Source of the DNA: Gammaproteobacteria bacterium 45_16_T64
GTDB taxonomy: Bacteria > Pseudomonadota > Gammaproteobacteria > Pseudomonadales > Ketobacteraceae
Length of the DNA: 64,000 bases
NCBI GenBank assembly: GCA_002162955.1
Contig: MABD01000051.1
Span: 30,406 to 94,405, forward strand
Direction: 5' to 3'
A model generated the notes under the pieces. That model made no database searches. It saw only the letters and a program-made list of their open reading frames with translations, and was not told the origin of the DNA. Both the position numbers and the translations under genes were made by a program. Shown piece by piece: positions 47,703 through 55,951 of this stretch (position 1 is its first letter; each line of letters opens with the position of its first letter).

Positions 47703-47722
47703 AGGGCTCTTGCTAGAGCCCT
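47703..47722 (+). terminator. Rho-independent terminator of the catalase-like gene
   Basis: AGGGCTCT (47703-47710), a four-base loop, and AGAGCCCT (47715-47722) make an 8-bp stem 19 bases after the stop at 47683. It is followed by TTAACTTT. Confidence 0.75.
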
Positions 47723-47750
47723 TAACTTTACAAAGCGATCTTTCATCAAA

Positions 47751-47978
47751 ACCGATCTTGGCCCCATATAACCAATAGTTTGACTCAATTTAACATTACC
47801 TCTACGTAGAGTACGTAGGATAGTAGCTGCCCTGAGTGGCCCAAGGAATCTCTGGCCATCGCAACACTCGACCTCACTTCGGTTCACGCTATGAATGTAA
47901 TTGAAAGAAAAACACCATTTTTTGTCATTCGATTCATCACAACCGCATTCCAACGGATCGGCAAGTCTTCTATTGAGG
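47751..47978 (+). repeat. Esterase upstream region, copy 2 of a degenerate direct repeat
   Basis: The segments 47751-47797 and 47957-47978 match those at 46033-46103 in the same order. The second segment codes for IGKSSIEA of the esterase, showing the duplicated unit once included the gene's beginning. Confidence 0.6.
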
Positions 47979-48793
47979 CAGCCATACAAGGGGACTTTCG
48001 CCCGCTAAGGAAGCTCTTAGATACCTATGGTGGAGTAGGAATTCCAGGGGTAAAAATAGAGGATGACTCAATTGGAAATTTGAAATCACAGTGGTTTATA
48101 CCAAAATCTGTTAAAGACGATACCATCGTAATGTATTGTCACGGAGGTGGCTTTTGTGCAGGCTCGACATCTAGTCACAAACACATGGCATCGTTATTCG
48201 CTAAGAATATTAAACGCAAACTCCTAGTATTCGATTACCGTCTCGCACCTGAACACGCCTACCCTGCTCAAATTGATGATGGGCTACGGGTATATTTGGA
48301 ACTTCTCAAAAGTCATCCCCCTCACAACATTGTTTTCGCTGGAGACTCTTCTGGCGGCGGAATGGTTCTCGCTTTATCACAACGAATCCGAGACGAAAAG
48401 CTCAGCCTTCCAAAAGCGATTGTTGCGATATGCCCGTGGTTTGACTATGAAGTAAAGCTCGCGCAGCAATCAGATATTGAAGACCCTGGCCTACCGATAG
48501 AATTAATACAGAGTTTTTCGAAAAACGTTTTTCAAAATAACACGCAAAGAAAGTACTCACCCAAATATACTAGCTTTGAGAATCTTCCTCCTATTAATCT
48601 ACTCATCGGTGGCGCAGACACACTGTATGCAGAAAATACCGAACTGGGTAACATCCTAATAAAAGAAAATGAAGGGTGCCAGATTGAACGATGGGAAGAT
48701 ATGCCTCATGTCTGGCAGAGCTTGCATCCCTTTTTATTGGAAGCCAATAAATCTGCCAAATACATAGCAGAATTTATCGATAGGCAAACGTAA
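47891..48793 (+). CDS. HSL-family alpha/beta hydrolase (esterase)
   Basis: 300-residue carboxylesterase of the hormone-sensitive lipase group. The oxyanion motif is CHGGGF (84-87), the nucleophile is in GDSSGGG (Ser153), the acid in GGADTLYAEN (Asp about 239), and the base in MPHVWQSLHP (His about 275). Start ATG at 47891. It is cytosolic by sequence. Its upstream DNA was partially duplicated at 46033-46103. A hairpin shared with the convergent HxlR gene follows. Confidence 0.89.
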   Translation: MNVIERKTPFFVIRFITTAFQRIGKSSIEAAIQGDFRPLRKLLDTYGGVGIPGVKIEDDSIGNLKSQWFIPKSVKDDTIVMYCHGGGFCAGSTSSHKHMASLFAKNIKRKLLVFDYRLAPEHAYPAQIDDGLRVYLELLKSHPPHNIVFAGDSSGGGMVLALSQRIRDEKLSLPKAIVAICPWFDYEVKLAQQSDIEDPGLPIELIQSFSKNVFQNNTQRKYSPKYTSFENLPPINLLIGGADTLYAENTELGNILIKENEGCQIERWEDMPHVWQSLHPFLLEANKSAKYIAEFIDRQT

Positions 48794-48822
48794 AACGCTT
48801 AATCAACCAATCATGTTTCACC

Positions 48823-48848
48823 ATTAACCTGAGCATTGTAAGGTTAAT
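48823..48848. terminator. Bidirectional terminator between esterase and HxlR regulator
   Basis: ATTAACCT (48823-48830) and AGGTTAAT (48841-48848) form a perfect 8-bp stem with a ten-base loop. T/A-rich flanks on both sides suit termination of both convergent genes. Confidence 0.65.
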
Positions 48849-48849
48849 T

Positions 48850-49236
48850 TTACTCTGCATTTACTTCATCGTATTGCTGCCTTGCTTTGCGAATATCCGC
48901 ATGATGATCATCCGCCCAGGATACTAACGTCCACACGGAAGCAGATAAGCCTTTTCCCAATTCGGTCAATTCATACTCCACTTTTACAGGAACCTGTGGG
49001 TACACCGTGCGCAGCACAAAGCCATCTCGCTCTAGGTCACGAAGGGTTTGTGTCAGCATGCGCTGGGAGATCCCTTCAATACGAGATTTCAAAGAATTAA
49101 AGCGGTCTGGTGCGTCAATCAACGCAAACATAATCAAAATAGACCACTTATCTCCAATCTGAGCCACCACATTACGGATCGGACACTCCTCATCATTCAG
49201 GAAGACGCGTCTTCCATTGCTCTTAATCGAACCCAT
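48850..49236 (-). CDS. HxlR family transcriptional regulator
   Basis: 128-residue winged-helix protein from the ATG at 49236, behind a GGGGAGA site. The family signature is CPIRNVVAQIGDKWSILI, and the winged helix is GISQRMLTQTLRDLERDGFV. Cys24 region (EECPIRN) is the redox-sensing cysteine position of HxlR regulators, so thiol or quinone stress could be sensed. It is divergent from a dehalogenase-like hydrolase gene 130 bases away, the probable target. Confidence 0.9.
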   Translation of the reverse strand: MGSIKSNGRRVFLNDEECPIRNVVAQIGDKWSILIMFALIDAPDRFNSLKSRIEGISQRMLTQTLRDLERDGFVLRTVYPQVPVKVEYELTELGKGLSASVWTLVSWADDHHADIRKARQQYDEVNAE

Positions 49237-49260
49237 CACATTCTCCCCATAGGTTATCAA

Positions 49261-49366
49261 AAGGTAACCTAGTCACAAGTTACTGCCTTATTGTAGTCTA
49301 ACACTATTTATAATAACTTAGTATACATTAGTAACCACATGCAAATAGACAGGATATAGGCCCGAT
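49261..49366. promoter_or_regulatory. Divergent promoter region of HxlR/hydrolase pair with repeats
   Basis: GTAAC (49264-49268) and GTTAC (49279-49283) form an inverted repeat; TTAGTA recurs directly at 49318-49323 and 49328-49333 with a GTATAC centre between. Either could be the binding site of the HxlR regulator, which usually binds inverted repeats at its divergent target. Confidence 0.4.
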
Positions 49367-50290
49367 ATGACACAATCTCTTCTAAATAAAGCACTTACTC
49401 AATATGCTTCCGATAAGCCTGATGCAACTGAAGACGTATTCTCACCCCAATTTGTAACCGTAGGGAAATTTAAGATTCGCTACGTTCGCAAAGAAAAACC
49501 TCATGCCCCCACCCTACTCCTACTCAATGGCTTACCTCAAAGCATTCGTATGTGGGAATCCTCTATCGAAGCCTTCAGCAGCAAATTCGACATATTGGCA
49601 TTCGATATACCTGGGTTTGGTTTATCAAGGGCTGACGAAGCAGAGATGTCCCCAAGTAATCTTAGCGAGGTGATCATTCAAGTAATGAACCATTTCAATA
49701 TCCATCAAGCCCACCTGGTTGGACCTGATGTTGGTGTCCCTATTGCACTGACCGCCGTAATTAATCATGCTCAACGATTTTTAAGTGTTAATGTCTTTGA
49801 TGGACCAGGTAGCTTCCCACCAAAATTATCCCCCATTTTGATGGCCGTAATAAAATCACCTTTTGTTCGCTGGTTAGCGAAAGGTTTAAATAAAAAGCCA
49901 GTAATGAAAACTAATTTCCTCACCGCCGTCAACGAAGGTTACCATCACTATTTACCCAGTAAGCGTGCGGTACAAGAATACTACGACATTGCCTATAACG
50001 AACAATCCCATAAATGTGCAATTAGTTTCTTTGGCACCTATTCAAAAGAATTACCGTGGATCGAACAAAGGCTTAAGGATATCGAAGTACCTACCTTGAT
50101 TACCTGGGGCAAACTGGATCCATTTGTATTGGTTGAAAACGCAAATATCTTGGCTCAGAAGATACCCAACAACAAGCTAGTAGTATTTGAAAACGCATCA
50201 CACTTTTCTTCTGAGGATGCAGGACAAGACTATGTGGATCTGCTAATTGATTGGATTGAAGGTGGCACCTTTAGCAAATTAAAACTATAG
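49367..50290 (+). CDS. Alpha/beta hydrolase with Asp nucleophile (epoxide-hydrolase/dehalogenase-like)
   Basis: 307 residues, alpha/beta hydrolase fold. The nucleophile elbow is GPDVG (Asp121) rather than a serine, which is typical of epoxide hydrolases and haloalkane dehalogenases. The oxyanion region is LLLNGLPQS, and the acid/His pair is in GKLDPFVL and NASHFSSED. Whether it cleaves epoxides or C-halogen bonds is unresolved. It is divergent from an HxlR regulator and followed by a lipase gene. Confidence 0.86.
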   Translation: MTQSLLNKALTQYASDKPDATEDVFSPQFVTVGKFKIRYVRKEKPHAPTLLLLNGLPQSIRMWESSIEAFSSKFDILAFDIPGFGLSRADEAEMSPSNLSEVIIQVMNHFNIHQAHLVGPDVGVPIALTAVINHAQRFLSVNVFDGPGSFPPKLSPILMAVIKSPFVRWLAKGLNKKPVMKTNFLTAVNEGYHHYLPSKRAVQEYYDIAYNEQSHKCAISFFGTYSKELPWIEQRLKDIEVPTLITWGKLDPFVLVENANILAQKIPNNKLVVFENASHFSSEDAGQDYVDLLIDWIEGGTFSKLKL

Positions 50291-50339
50291 TACCAACCAC
50301 ACCATTCATACCTGCACCATACTGATTGCGAGAAACTCA

Positions 50340-50987
50340 ATGGACTACCCTACTCTGATCATTCACGGCTTCTTAGCACACAAAATCACAAACCTCCCCT
50401 TGCACCTCGGGTTAAGGCAGCAAGGGTTTAGGACATACAACGTACCCATTCCGGCGTTAAACACACAGCCAATTGATGAGTCCTCTCAGGTTGTGGCAGA
50501 ACGGGTCGAAGAGGTACTGGCAGATACTGGCGCGTCTAAGGTCAATATTATTGGTGTCAGCTTAGGTGGAGTGATCGCGTTACACTACCTACGGTGTTGT
50601 GATGGTGGAGACAGAATTAACAAGCTAATCACACTGGGCTCGCCATTACGTGGGGCGCCCGCAAGTCAAGCCATTAGAGGGCTACCCTTTGTTGGGGATG
50701 TTGCAGCGCAGCTTGCGCCAGATAGCGCACTAATGGCAGACATGCATGCGCGTGACATAAACAGTAATGCGCAAAAGGGTTCTACTGAACAGCTTATTTC
50801 TATCTACAGTGAAGGGGATATTCTCGTGCCTAAGGATCGCAGTGACATTGAAGGCGCGACACTCTTAAAATCTCCTTATGGTCGCTGGCCTATTGGCCAT
50901 TATCAACTGGCAGCAGACCCTAGAAACATTCAGTTTGTTATTGAACAGCTCAAAGCCCCCCATCCAAACACGCAACTCGTCAGTTGA
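50340..50987 (+). CDS. Alpha/beta hydrolase (lipase/esterase-like)
   Basis: 215-residue hydrolase with the PGAP1/lipase-like features HGFLAHKITN near the N-terminus, the elbow GVSLGG (Ser74), a candidate acid in SEGDILVP and a C-terminal histidine (IGHYQLAADP). No signal peptide. It starts 49 bases after the Asp-nucleophile hydrolase, and so may be co-transcribed. It ends one base before the convergent AraC gene. Confidence 0.85.
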   Translation: MDYPTLIIHGFLAHKITNLPLHLGLRQQGFRTYNVPIPALNTQPIDESSQVVAERVEEVLADTGASKVNIIGVSLGGVIALHYLRCCDGGDRINKLITLGSPLRGAPASQAIRGLPFVGDVAAQLAPDSALMADMHARDINSNAQKGSTEQLISIYSEGDILVPKDRSDIEGATLLKSPYGRWPIGHYQLAADPRNIQFVIEQLKAPHPNTQLVS

Positions 50988-50988
50988 A

Positions 50989-52008
50989 CTAGTCCTTCAT
51001 CAGACGACGCCAAGTACGGGGGGATACCCCCTCGTGCTCTTTAAACGCGCGACGAAAATTCGCCGTTTCCTTGTAACCTAGTTCCTGTGTGATTTTTTCA
51101 ATTCGATAATCCGTTTCCCTTAGTAAATAACAGGCGCGTTGGTGACGAATACCTTTTATTAGCTCCCTAAAGTTAAGTTGCTCCTCGGCTAATCGTCGCC
51201 GCAGTGTGCGCTCCGACAATTCCATTTCAGCGGCAACAAATGTCACTGTAGGTGATGATGCTAAATGGCTGCTCACAATTTGCGTTATTCTCGTGATAAA
51301 CGGAGAGCTTAGTTCAATTTTTCTAAGGTCTTCCTGACATCGCTCAACAAGACGCGCCCCCCCAATCGTATCGGCTGTTTGAATGGGGAGAGACAACTGT
51401 TTCTTAGAAAAAAGTAGAACATTCTCAGATGCTCCGAATTCAACCGGGCACTGTAATAACCCCTCATAATGTTGATAATGATTCGGCTTCTTCATACGTA
51501 AACTGACACATTTTGGCTGAATATCTTCGTCACTGAGGCGGCGAAATGTTTCCACAAGAGAACCCAGAATTGCGTCTATAACCGCAGTATCCAAAACGGG
51601 ATACCCCGTTTCTATCCGCAACTGTAAAGCCATGGTATTTTCCTGATCAGTTACCGACAGATGTACTGACGACAACGCCAATTGACTGAATTTTTCGCTA
51701 AGCCTTAGAAGCGTGCAAAAATCTTTACACGCCAACATAGCGACGCCAAGATTTCCATGTGCCATTAGCGGGATGCGCTTTCCCAACTGCAACGCAAAAT
51801 CAGGGACCTTTGTTTGTAATTGAGCATGTTCAATTACAGCGGCTAACTGACTCAATGGTACACGCTCATTGGAGGTAACATCATTGGGGTAATCTACGCC
51901 CGCATCTCGAAAGACCCGCTCACTATCAACGCCAAGCTCCTGTATGTAGCCATCCACATAGTGTAAGTAAACCCCCGACGCCGTTTTTGTCGCCCTCATC
52001 TTTTTCAC
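50989..52008 (-). CDS. AraC family transcriptional regulator
   Basis: 339-residue regulator of the same PF12625-type arabinose-binding group as the one at 24193. The C-terminal HTH pair is at about 240-335 (AAEMELSERTLRRRLAEEQ; ITQELGYKETANFRRAF). GTG at 52008 is preferred, behind AAGGAAGA; ATG at 51999 is also possible. It is divergent from the XylA-like reductase gene, so it probably controls the XylMA-like hydroxylase. The effector is expected to be the hydrocarbon or an oxidation product. Confidence 0.88.
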   Translation of the reverse strand: MKKMRATKTASGVYLHYVDGYIQELGVDSERVFRDAGVDYPNDVTSNERVPLSQLAAVIEHAQLQTKVPDFALQLGKRIPLMAHGNLGVAMLACKDFCTLLRLSEKFSQLALSSVHLSVTDQENTMALQLRIETGYPVLDTAVIDAILGSLVETFRRLSDEDIQPKCVSLRMKKPNHYQHYEGLLQCPVEFGASENVLLFSKKQLSLPIQTADTIGGARLVERCQEDLRKIELSSPFITRITQIVSSHLASSPTVTFVAAEMELSERTLRRRLAEEQLNFRELIKGIRHQRACYLLRETDYRIEKITQELGYKETANFRRAFKEHEGVSPRTWRRLMKD

Positions 52009-52150
52009 CAATCTTCCTTCAACAGAGTATCACTATTACACAATGTGGCCGGAAATACCCCTTTTAGGCCTTGTTGAGATCTATTTTCGACCTCTTTTCT
52101 CACCTTATACTGTGAAAATATACAAAAACAGTAAGGCTACCTGGATCAGT

Positions 52151-53182
52151 ATGTTTAGATTCTTCGAAAAAAAGCAATTTCATTTAACCATAGATGACAA
52201 CCCACCCATTCAACTAGCACATAAAGAAACCGTGCTAAACGGTGCAGTCCGATCGAATATTAATTTCCCACACAGCTGTAAAGTTGGTGGCTGCGCAGCG
52301 TGCAAATGCAAACTTGTCTCCGGGAAAGTAAAGGAGCTCACCGACAAATCCTATCTTTTGTCAAAAGAAGAAATGGACCAGAACCTCATACTTGGCTGCC
52401 AGAGTATTCCTAAATCCGATGTGGTTGTAGAACTTCTCAGTAATCCTCTGCAACAACAAAAACGCACAGGTCGCATCACTGAACAGCGGCCTCTAACCCA
52501 TGATATTGCTGAAGTCATTATCGAACTTGACGAGAGTATTCACTATATTCCTGGGCAGTTTGCACAGCTATCTGGAACCCATGAACCTCACCCCGAACGC
52601 AGTTACTCCTTCGCTCATGCTAATTCTCTTAACGGCACAACAACGGTCGCCTTCTTTGTAAGGGCAGTACCCAATGGCAAGATGTCGAACTGGCTTCTCT
52701 CCAAAGACGCACTGGGGTCCAGTGTCAATGTTAACGGTAGTTTTGGTGATTTCTATTTACGAGAGTCTGAAAATCCCATGGTTTGTATTGCAGGGGGAAG
52801 CGGATTGGCACCCATTATTTCCATACTTGAACATGCACTTGCCCATAACAATCCCCAGCTAGCAACACGCGATGTCCTGTTATTACTCGGTGCTCGATCA
52901 CAAAAAGACCTTTATTACACCAAAGAAATTGAAAACATTAAATCGCAATGGCGTGGCAACTTCACCTTTCACGCGGTGTTGTCCGACGAGCCAGAAAACA
53001 GTGATTGGAAGGGACATCGCGGCTTTGTTACTGACTTACTCAATGAAAACATATCCGCAAATGCAGAGGGATATTTTTGCGGGCCTCCTCCGATGATTGA
53101 TGCCGCCATTGAAAAAATGCAAACCCGCGGCATTCCTTTAGAGAAACTCTTTTTCGATAAATTCTCGGATCAAAGTCGCTAA
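52151..53182 (+). CDS. XylA-like ferredoxin:NAD(P)H reductase of a monooxygenase
   Basis: 343 residues from the ATG at 52151. An N-terminal plant-type 2Fe-2S ferredoxin (Cys43, 48, 51, 83, in HSCKVGGCAACKC and LGCQ) is fused to FAD- and NAD-binding modules (RSYSFAHAN for FAD, GGSGLAPIISI, and YFCGPPPMID for NADH). This is the one-piece electron-transfer form used by xylene monooxygenase XylA. It lies directly upstream of the membrane hydroxylase gene, so it should feed it electrons from NADH. It is 142 bases from, and divergent to, an AraC gene. Confidence 0.88.
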   Translation: MFRFFEKKQFHLTIDDNPPIQLAHKETVLNGAVRSNINFPHSCKVGGCAACKCKLVSGKVKELTDKSYLLSKEEMDQNLILGCQSIPKSDVVVELLSNPLQQQKRTGRITEQRPLTHDIAEVIIELDESIHYIPGQFAQLSGTHEPHPERSYSFAHANSLNGTTTVAFFVRAVPNGKMSNWLLSKDALGSSVNVNGSFGDFYLRESENPMVCIAGGSGLAPIISILEHALAHNNPQLATRDVLLLLGARSQKDLYYTKEIENIKSQWRGNFTFHAVLSDEPENSDWKGHRGFVTDLLNENISANAEGYFCGPPPMIDAAIEKMQTRGIPLEKLFFDKFSDQSR

Positions 53183-53243
53183 ACCAAACCTTAGCCTAGC
53201 CAACCGAATACACGAAAGAAATACTTACAGAGAGAGTAATATT

Positions 53244-54455
53244 ATGTTTCGATATTTACGTTTTTATATCTCCACCATCGTCATGGCACTTATCAGCATC
53301 GGCATGTTTTTTGGTAACTACTGGTTATGGCTACCAGGATTCCTATACATAGGCCTTATCGGTATCTTCGATCAACTGATATCCCATGACTACGATGAGA
53401 AACCCTATCAATACCCATTCATCTTAGACCTTGCACTTTACCTATCATTACCTGCCGCACTAGCATTGTTCTTTGCCTCATTTTGGGCGCTAGGCTCGGG
53501 GGCACAAGACGTGTTGGGTGTAGGGGCATTTATTCACAGTGCCACTGGAGTTGACGTAATCAGTGAACGTAACAATACCGAGTGGTACCACTATGGTCTT
53601 ATGATTGCCGCACTTGCACTGCCTTTCACCGGAGCTGCTGGGCTTGCAGGCCATGAATTAACTCACCGAACATCAAGACCGTTTGATTTATGGCTAGGCA
53701 GAATAGCCATGGCATTGAATTGGGGAATCGCTTTTCCTATTGAGCATGTCTATGGACATCATACCTATGTTGCAACCACAAAAGACCCTGCAACGGCCGC
53801 GCGAGGAGACTCCGTCTACCAACACTTACCCAAAGCGATGTACCGAACCGTTATCAATGCCTGGGAAATAGAAACTGAGCGGATGAAAAAAGTGGGATCA
53901 ACGTTCTTCTCCTACAAAAACGTGTTGATTCGCATGTTTCTCGTGTCTATCTCGATGACCCTATTTGCCTATTACTGTGCCGGTTGGACTGGGGTTGCCT
54001 TTCACCTCACTATTTGCACGCTAACGAAAGTCGCGCTTGAAGTACTGAATTATGTTGAGCATTACGGCCTCATACGAGACCCGAACCGACCGGTCCAACC
54101 TCGCCACTCTTGGAATTGTACCCATGTGGTAAGTGGTATCTTTACCTATAACCTAACCCGTCACAGCCACCACCATGCTGACGCACAAATCGATTTTCAA
54201 AACTTGCGATCCCATACAGAGCAACCAGAAATGCCAAACGGTCTAATGACGGCCTACCTCACAACACTCGTTCCCCCGCTTTGGAGAAAAGTCATTACGC
54301 CCAAATTACTGGAATGGGATAAGACACAAGCAATACCAGAAGAATACGCTATGATTCGACACGCGAATATACAAAGCGGTTGGGAAGAATTGAATGCCAG
54401 CGTAGCGAATACAACCGCCGATGATTATGAAATGAAGAACGCTGCGGCTGCGTAA
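53244..54455 (+). CDS. AlkB/XylM-type membrane di-iron hydroxylase
   Basis: 403-residue integral membrane non-heme di-iron monooxygenase. The eight-histidine pattern is complete: HELTHR (137-142), EHVYGHH (167-173), NYVEHYG, and LTRHSHHHAD. Six transmembrane helices are expected. It hydroxylates alkyl chains or alkyl-aromatics. Because the adjacent donor is a XylA-like ferredoxin reductase rather than a rubredoxin, the pair resembles xylene monooxygenase XylMA more than AlkB. Terminated by the hairpin at 54478-54517. Confidence 0.9.
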   Translation: MFRYLRFYISTIVMALISIGMFFGNYWLWLPGFLYIGLIGIFDQLISHDYDEKPYQYPFILDLALYLSLPAALALFFASFWALGSGAQDVLGVGAFIHSATGVDVISERNNTEWYHYGLMIAALALPFTGAAGLAGHELTHRTSRPFDLWLGRIAMALNWGIAFPIEHVYGHHTYVATTKDPATAARGDSVYQHLPKAMYRTVINAWEIETERMKKVGSTFFSYKNVLIRMFLVSISMTLFAYYCAGWTGVAFHLTICTLTKVALEVLNYVEHYGLIRDPNRPVQPRHSWNCTHVVSGIFTYNLTRHSHHHADAQIDFQNLRSHTEQPEMPNGLMTAYLTTLVPPLWRKVITPKLLEWDKTQAIPEEYAMIRHANIQSGWEELNASVANTTADDYEMKNAAAA

Positions 54456-54477
54456 GTAACCCTCCCCCTGAAACGAA

Positions 54478-54517
54478 AAAAGGTTAGCGCCTGATAACAA
54501 CCAGACGCTAACCTTTT
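54478..54517. terminator. Bidirectional Rho-independent terminator
   Basis: AAAAGGTTAGCG (54478-54489) and CGCTAACCTTTT (54506-54517) form a perfect 12-bp stem with further CTG/CAG pairing inside. A- and T-runs on each side suit termination of both the hydroxylase gene and the convergent hcp gene. Confidence 0.88.
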
Positions 54518-54532
54518 CATGTTTTCTAGTCT

Positions 54533-55015
54533 TTACGATTTCTTAGCAAGTGCTATATCGTATCCAAAACGACCTTTACCACTACGTGCGTTAGTTTCAC
54601 CCGCTTCAGTGAATGCTACTTCAAACTGTGAAAAGCTAAGAGAGATGGTTTCTCCTGGCTCACCGTCACTGGATGCACCAATAGAGAAGCTGCTGATAAG
54701 CGTATCTTCAAGAGTGTACGTTAGGAATTCTTCTAACTGATCACCACCAGTGGTCACAAAGTGGATCAACACTTTCTTACCTTTAGTTCCAACTGTTGAT
54801 TCCTGGATCAACAACGGCGTTGATTTGTCCGTTGCCTTGGTCAAGGTGATCTCGCTGATGCTTGGACGAGATGCTTCACGGTTAGCCATACGACCCGCTG
54901 TCTGAGTGATTGCACGTCCTACGCCCCAATTGAAGCTAGAAACATCAATCATCTTTTCGTAACCCGTTGCCGTTGCGTTACCTTCGATTCCTTCAAATTC
55001 TAAGTAAATTGCCAT
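54533..55015 (-). CDS. hcp: Hcp family type VI secretion system tube/effector protein
   Basis: 160 residues, Hcp family, beginning MAIYLEFEGIEGNA and containing the beta-barrel repeats of the hexameric ring (MIDVSSFNWGVGRAI, LIQESTVGTKGKKVLIHFV). It ends with a short Lys-rich tail and has no extra effector domain. No other T6SS gene lies in the window, so it is an orphan Hcp that would be assembled into an apparatus encoded elsewhere. The gene is preceded by a GGAAT-type site and is convergent with the hydroxylase gene. Confidence 0.9.
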   Translation of the reverse strand: MAIYLEFEGIEGNATATGYEKMIDVSSFNWGVGRAITQTAGRMANREASRPSISEITLTKATDKSTPLLIQESTVGTKGKKVLIHFVTTGGDQLEEFLTYTLEDTLISSFSIGASSDGEPGETISLSFSQFEVAFTEAGETNARSGKGRFGYDIALAKKS

Positions 55016-55240
55016 TTTCTATTCCTTAATCCGATGTTGATTCGAGTAACACCTACAGCTGAGTAGACGTACCTAATGTAAGTGGTGATCGGCAGTTATC
55101 GTTGCGCCTGATCTGGAATGAATTATTACAGTCAGCGTCAGAAAATAGAAGGGAAAATAATGTTAATAAGTCGCCTAATTAGCGAGGCTTATCTCACAAA
55201 AATAGGCGGAGTATTAAGCACTTAGCCTGGCAAGGGCTTT

Positions 55241-55783
55241 CTACAGGGGGCTTTGCTTAGGCCCGCGTTCGGATCGTGACATACACACGTCACCTTGTGT
55301 TGACTCCATTACATCGAGACTCAAACCGTAGGCATTAAGAAATGTTCTAAACGGTGTTCTAATATCCGTCACACTACGAAATTGCGTATACATAACAGGA
55401 TAATCTTCTTCAAGCTCCCGAAGTAACGTGGTTTCTATTATCGCCTGATGCCAATGAGCATAGAATACAGGCTTGGGATGCGTAGAATGAAGGTTGTAGG
55501 ACAATTCGAAAGCACTACTTTCACTCATGGACGTTCTGATAAATACCAAGGCGTCCGATTCATCAATTAGATTCAATCGGTACTCACGAAACTTAGCGGG
55601 AGAAAACTGAATACCGGTTATCCGCTCAAATTCAGCAGCAAAGTTATCTCGATCCATCGCCCTTCTACCGGTTAAGAAATTAGCAGAAGGACATTCCTTT
55701 TCCAATACATTAATGACTTGCTGGATCATTTTTGACTGAAACCTATCCGCCTGAGTAAAACTTTGCCTAATGAACAACTTCAT
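55241..55783 (-). CDS. Nucleoside 2-deoxyribosyltransferase-like protein
   Basis: 180 residues from the ATG at 55783, behind GAGGGG. The segment DALVFIRTSMSESSAFELSY (split here) gives a Ser/Glu motif similar to deoxyribosyltransferases and related TIR/STALD-type nucleotide-binding folds. The sequence lacks a clear family assignment otherwise. Its flanking genes (hcp and a helicase) suggest nothing about its role. A link to nucleotide metabolism or NAD chemistry is possible. Confidence 0.55.
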   Translation of the reverse strand: MKLFIRQSFTQADRFQSKMIQQVINVLEKECPSANFLTGRRAMDRDNFAAEFERITGIQFSPAKFREYRLNLIDESDALVFIRTSMSESSAFELSYNLHSTHPKPVFYAHWHQAIIETTLLRELEEDYPVMYTQFRSVTDIRTPFRTFLNAYGLSLDVMESTQGDVCMSRSERGPKQSPL

Positions 55784-55930
55784 ATACACCCCTCACAAAC
55801 ATGCAACGCTCTACAATATCCGGTAATCGCCCCCAAAAATCAGCGTTACCCATCTCAAATATTGTAAATATCCTGACCTAAATGAATTTTCAGAGATATC
55901 GCACATTTACCATCAGATACGAGTTGGCTA

Positions 55931-55950
55931 CCACCACTAAGGGCGGTGGT
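55931..55950 (-). terminator. Weak hairpin after the DEAD-box helicase gene
   Basis: ACCACC and GGTGGT arms (about 55930-55936 and 55945-55950) lie directly beside the stop at 55952. No T-run follows, so terminator function is doubtful. Confidence 0.3.
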
Positions 55951-55951
55951 T

